A stretch of DNA of 64,000 nucleotides from Bacteroidota bacterium (GTDB lineage: Bacteria; Bacteroidota; Bacteroidia; Cytophagales; Cyclobacteriaceae). The notes below the pieces were generated by a model. The model was not told where the DNA came from, did no database searches, and saw only the letters and a program-made list of their open reading frames with translations. This document shows, in pieces, positions 62,705-64,000 of the stretch (its first letter is position 1; every line of letters begins with the position of its first letter). Where the stretch lies: NCBI GenBank assembly GCA_018266435.1, contig JAFEAL010000005.1, forward strand, positions 725,935 to 789,934. The letters run 5' to 3'. A program made the translations under genes and the position numbers.

Positions 62705-63595
62705 TTAGTATCTAAATCTCTCCGCCACCACCAACTCTTTACTTCCCTGTTTGTATTCATAAAATCCGCTTCCTGATTTCACACCTTTATGCCCGGCTTG
62801 CACCATGTTTACTAACAATGGACAAGGGGCATATTTTGGGTTGCCAAATCCGTCATGCAAAACTCTGAGAATAGAAAGGCAAACATCAAGCCCAATGAAG
62901 TCGGCCAATTGAAGCGGACCCATCGGGTGTGCCATGCCAAGTTTCATCACCGTGTCAATTTCATAAACGCCAGCTACACCTTCGTATAATGAATATATGG
63001 CTTCATTAATCATTGGCATCAAAATTCTGTTGGCAATGAAGCCGGGATAATCATTTACTTCTACCGGAATTTTTTCAAGTTTCTTTGAAAGTTCCATCAC
63101 AGCTTTTGTAGTGTCATGGCTGGTGGCATAGCCCCGGATCACCTCAACCAGCTTCATCACCGGCACAGGGTTCATAAAGTGCATGCCAATCACTTTTTCA
63201 GGTCGTTTTGTTGCTGATGCAATTTTAGTAATGGAAATGGAAGAAGTATTGCTCGCTAATATTGCCGATGGTTTCGCGCCTTCGTCAATATCTTTAAAAA
63301 TCCTCAGTTTTAAGTCAACATTTTCAGTGGCGGCTTCTACGATCAAATCTGCCTGGCTGATTCCGTCTTTTATGGAAGTGAAGGTATTGATGTGCGAAAG
63401 TGCTTGCTGCTTTACTTCAGCGGTAAAGGCTCCTTTCTCCACTTGACGTGATAAATTTTTTTCGATCGTTGCAAGTGCTTTTTTCAAAGCGTCTTCCGAA
63501 ATATCAATCAAAGAAACTTTGTAACCATATTGAGCAAATACGTGGGCGATGCCGTTGCCCATCGTGCCCGAGCCAATCACAGCGATGTTGTTCAT
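62705..63595 (-). CDS. 3-hydroxyacyl-CoA (3-hydroxybutyryl-CoA) dehydrogenase
   Basis: 296 residues. A Rossmann NAD-binding start (IGSGTMGNGIAHVFAQYGYKVSLIDIS), HFMNPVPVMKLVEVIRG and a C-terminal LQLADFIGLDVCLSILRVLHDGFGNPKY identify the single-domain type of beta-oxidation or butanoate/PHB metabolism. An alternative name is paaH/fadB-type. With the acyl-CoA carboxylase and mutase it supports acyl-CoA catabolism. Confidence 0.92.
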   Translation of the reverse strand: MNNIAVIGSGTMGNGIAHVFAQYGYKVSLIDISEDALKKALATIEKNLSRQVEKGAFTAEVKQQALSHINTFTSIKDGISQADLIVEAATENVDLKLRIFKDIDEGAKPSAILASNTSSISITKIASATKRPEKVIGMHFMNPVPVMKLVEVIRGYATSHDTTKAVMELSKKLEKIPVEVNDYPGFIANRILMPMINEAIYSLYEGVAGVYEIDTVMKLGMAHPMGPLQLADFIGLDVCLSILRVLHDGFGNPKYAPCPLLVNMVQAGHKGVKSGSGFYEYKQGSKELVVAERFRY

Positions 63596-63614
63596 AATAT
63601 GTTATTTTTGACGG

Positions 63615-63622
63615 CAAAGATA
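63615..63622 (-). promoter_or_regulatory. Bacteroidota -7 promoter element for the dehydrogenase gene
   Basis: On the minus strand TATCTTTG lies 19 nt before the ATG at 63595; it matches TAnnTTTG exactly. It overlaps the leader of the divergent gene at 63634. Confidence 0.45.
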
Positions 63623-63633
63623 AAAAGTTAGCC

Positions 63634-64000
63634 ATGCCTGAAAAATCCAGGATTAAGAATTGGTTAACCCGATATCTTATGCCGTTTAAGGTTTTTGTTT
63701 GGTCTCTGCCGATTGCCTTTTCGTTGGTCTTATTCTACCGCGTTTACCGTGATGGTTTTCGTGCCACCATTTGGCCTTTGGCATGGGTCTTTTTATTATA
63801 TCGGGCTTATCTGATCAATAAAAAATTGTATCATGTTGAATTTGATGAAGATTTTCTTTATGTGGTTAGAAGAGATGCAGATTTCTTGGTTCCCTTGGAA
63901 AATATCAAGGATATCAGTCTGATTTCAATGTTGGGTCACTGGGAAATTATTTTTTATAACGCTGAACAACTCGGGGACAAAAATTTATTTCAAGCCTTCG
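63634..64000 (+). CDS. Membrane protein with PH-like domain, 3'-truncated by window edge
   Basis: 122 complete codons before the window ends. A basic N-terminus (MPEKSRIKNW) is followed by two membrane helices (VFVWSLPIAFSLVLFYRVY and ATIWPLAWVFLLYRAYL) and the start of a small beta domain (YHVEFDEDFLYVVRRDADFLVPLENIKDISLISMLG). The two-helix plus PH-like strand pattern resembles small bacterial PH-domain membrane proteins, but the family is not certain. Divergent from the dehydrogenase gene. Confidence 0.65.
   Translation, partial: MPEKSRIKNWLTRYLMPFKVFVWSLPIAFSLVLFYRVYRDGFRATIWPLAWVFLLYRAYLINKKLYHVEFDEDFLYVVRRDADFLVPLENIKDISLISMLGHWEIIFYNAEQLGDKNLFQAF

Noticed and set aside
1-64000. rRNA, tRNA, CRISPR, prophage or transposon genes
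   Set aside because: No matching repeats, T-loop consensus or transposase/integrase-like protein was seen anywhere in the window.

Overview
The window reads as a chromosomal stretch of a Bacteroidota bacterium, most likely of the Cytophagales. The evidence is a type IX secretion (Por) C-terminal sorting domain, a SusC/SusD pair, LptD-, TamB- and BamA-like outer-membrane biogenesis proteins, a BatA-domain vWA protein, YfiR-like proteins, the TAnnTTTG promoter -7 element close to several start codons, and A-rich leaders in place of Shine-Dalgarno sites. I see no rRNA, tRNA, CRISPR array, prophage or transposase.

Layout. 0-6.7 kb: the 3' part of a repetitive T9SS-secreted surface protein, a Nudix hydrolase, RNase HII, an exported amidohydrolase and a methyltransferase. 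6.7-12.4 kb: a SusC-SusD-lipoprotein nutrient-uptake operon closed by a strong terminator. 12.5-17.9 kb: polyprenyl diphosphate synthase, MscS, CorA, a small hypothetical and gamma-glutamyltransferase. 17.9-21.3 kb: an AT-richer accessory segment with a pentapeptide-repeat protein translationally coupled to a GyrI-like protein, then an AraC regulator, an esterase and a small muconolactone-isomerase-like protein. 21.3-30.4 kb: a flavin monooxygenase, MsrB, an M42 peptidase, two tandem YfiR-like proteins, a soluble PAS histidine kinase, AroA, AroB and proline dehydrogenase. 30.4-38.4 kb: LysS, LptD, a cell-wall amidase, an MCE/MlaD protein and an acyl-CoA carboxylase beta subunit. 38.5-43 kb (minus strand): a catalytically degenerate dihydroorotase homologue, a BatA/vWA protein and a BamA-like barrel. 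43-46.4 kb: an M20 dipeptidase bracketed by inverted repeats like a gene cassette, then dnaA. 46.6-53 kb: a fused methylmalonyl-CoA mutase, TMEM175-like and DUF1761 membrane proteins and a glutaminase-A-like protein. 53-64 kb: a beta-lactamase-family hydrolase, an SDR, a metallophosphoesterase, small conserved proteins, TamB, TsaD, 3-hydroxyacyl-CoA dehydrogenase and a truncated membrane protein.

How genes work together. The envelope theme is strong: LptD, TamB, a BamA-like barrel, amidase and MlaD serve outer-membrane and wall biogenesis. The carboxylase, the methylmalonyl-CoA mutase and the hydroxyacyl-CoA dehydrogenase point to branched-chain or propionyl-CoA metabolism. AroA and AroB serve the shikimate pathway.

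The most interesting signals are (i) the inverted-repeat-bracketed M20 gene and the similar GTTRGC...TGTAATGC boundary motif upstream of the pentapeptide/GyrI pair, which together suggest integron-like cassette insertions without a local integrase, (ii) the coupling of two gyrase-related protein families in one of those units, (iii) a small+large subunit fusion of methylmalonyl-CoA mutase, (iv) a dihydroorotase that has lost nearly all metal ligands, and (v) a C9 tract just upstream of susC. All functional calls come from reading motifs by eye; no database search was run.
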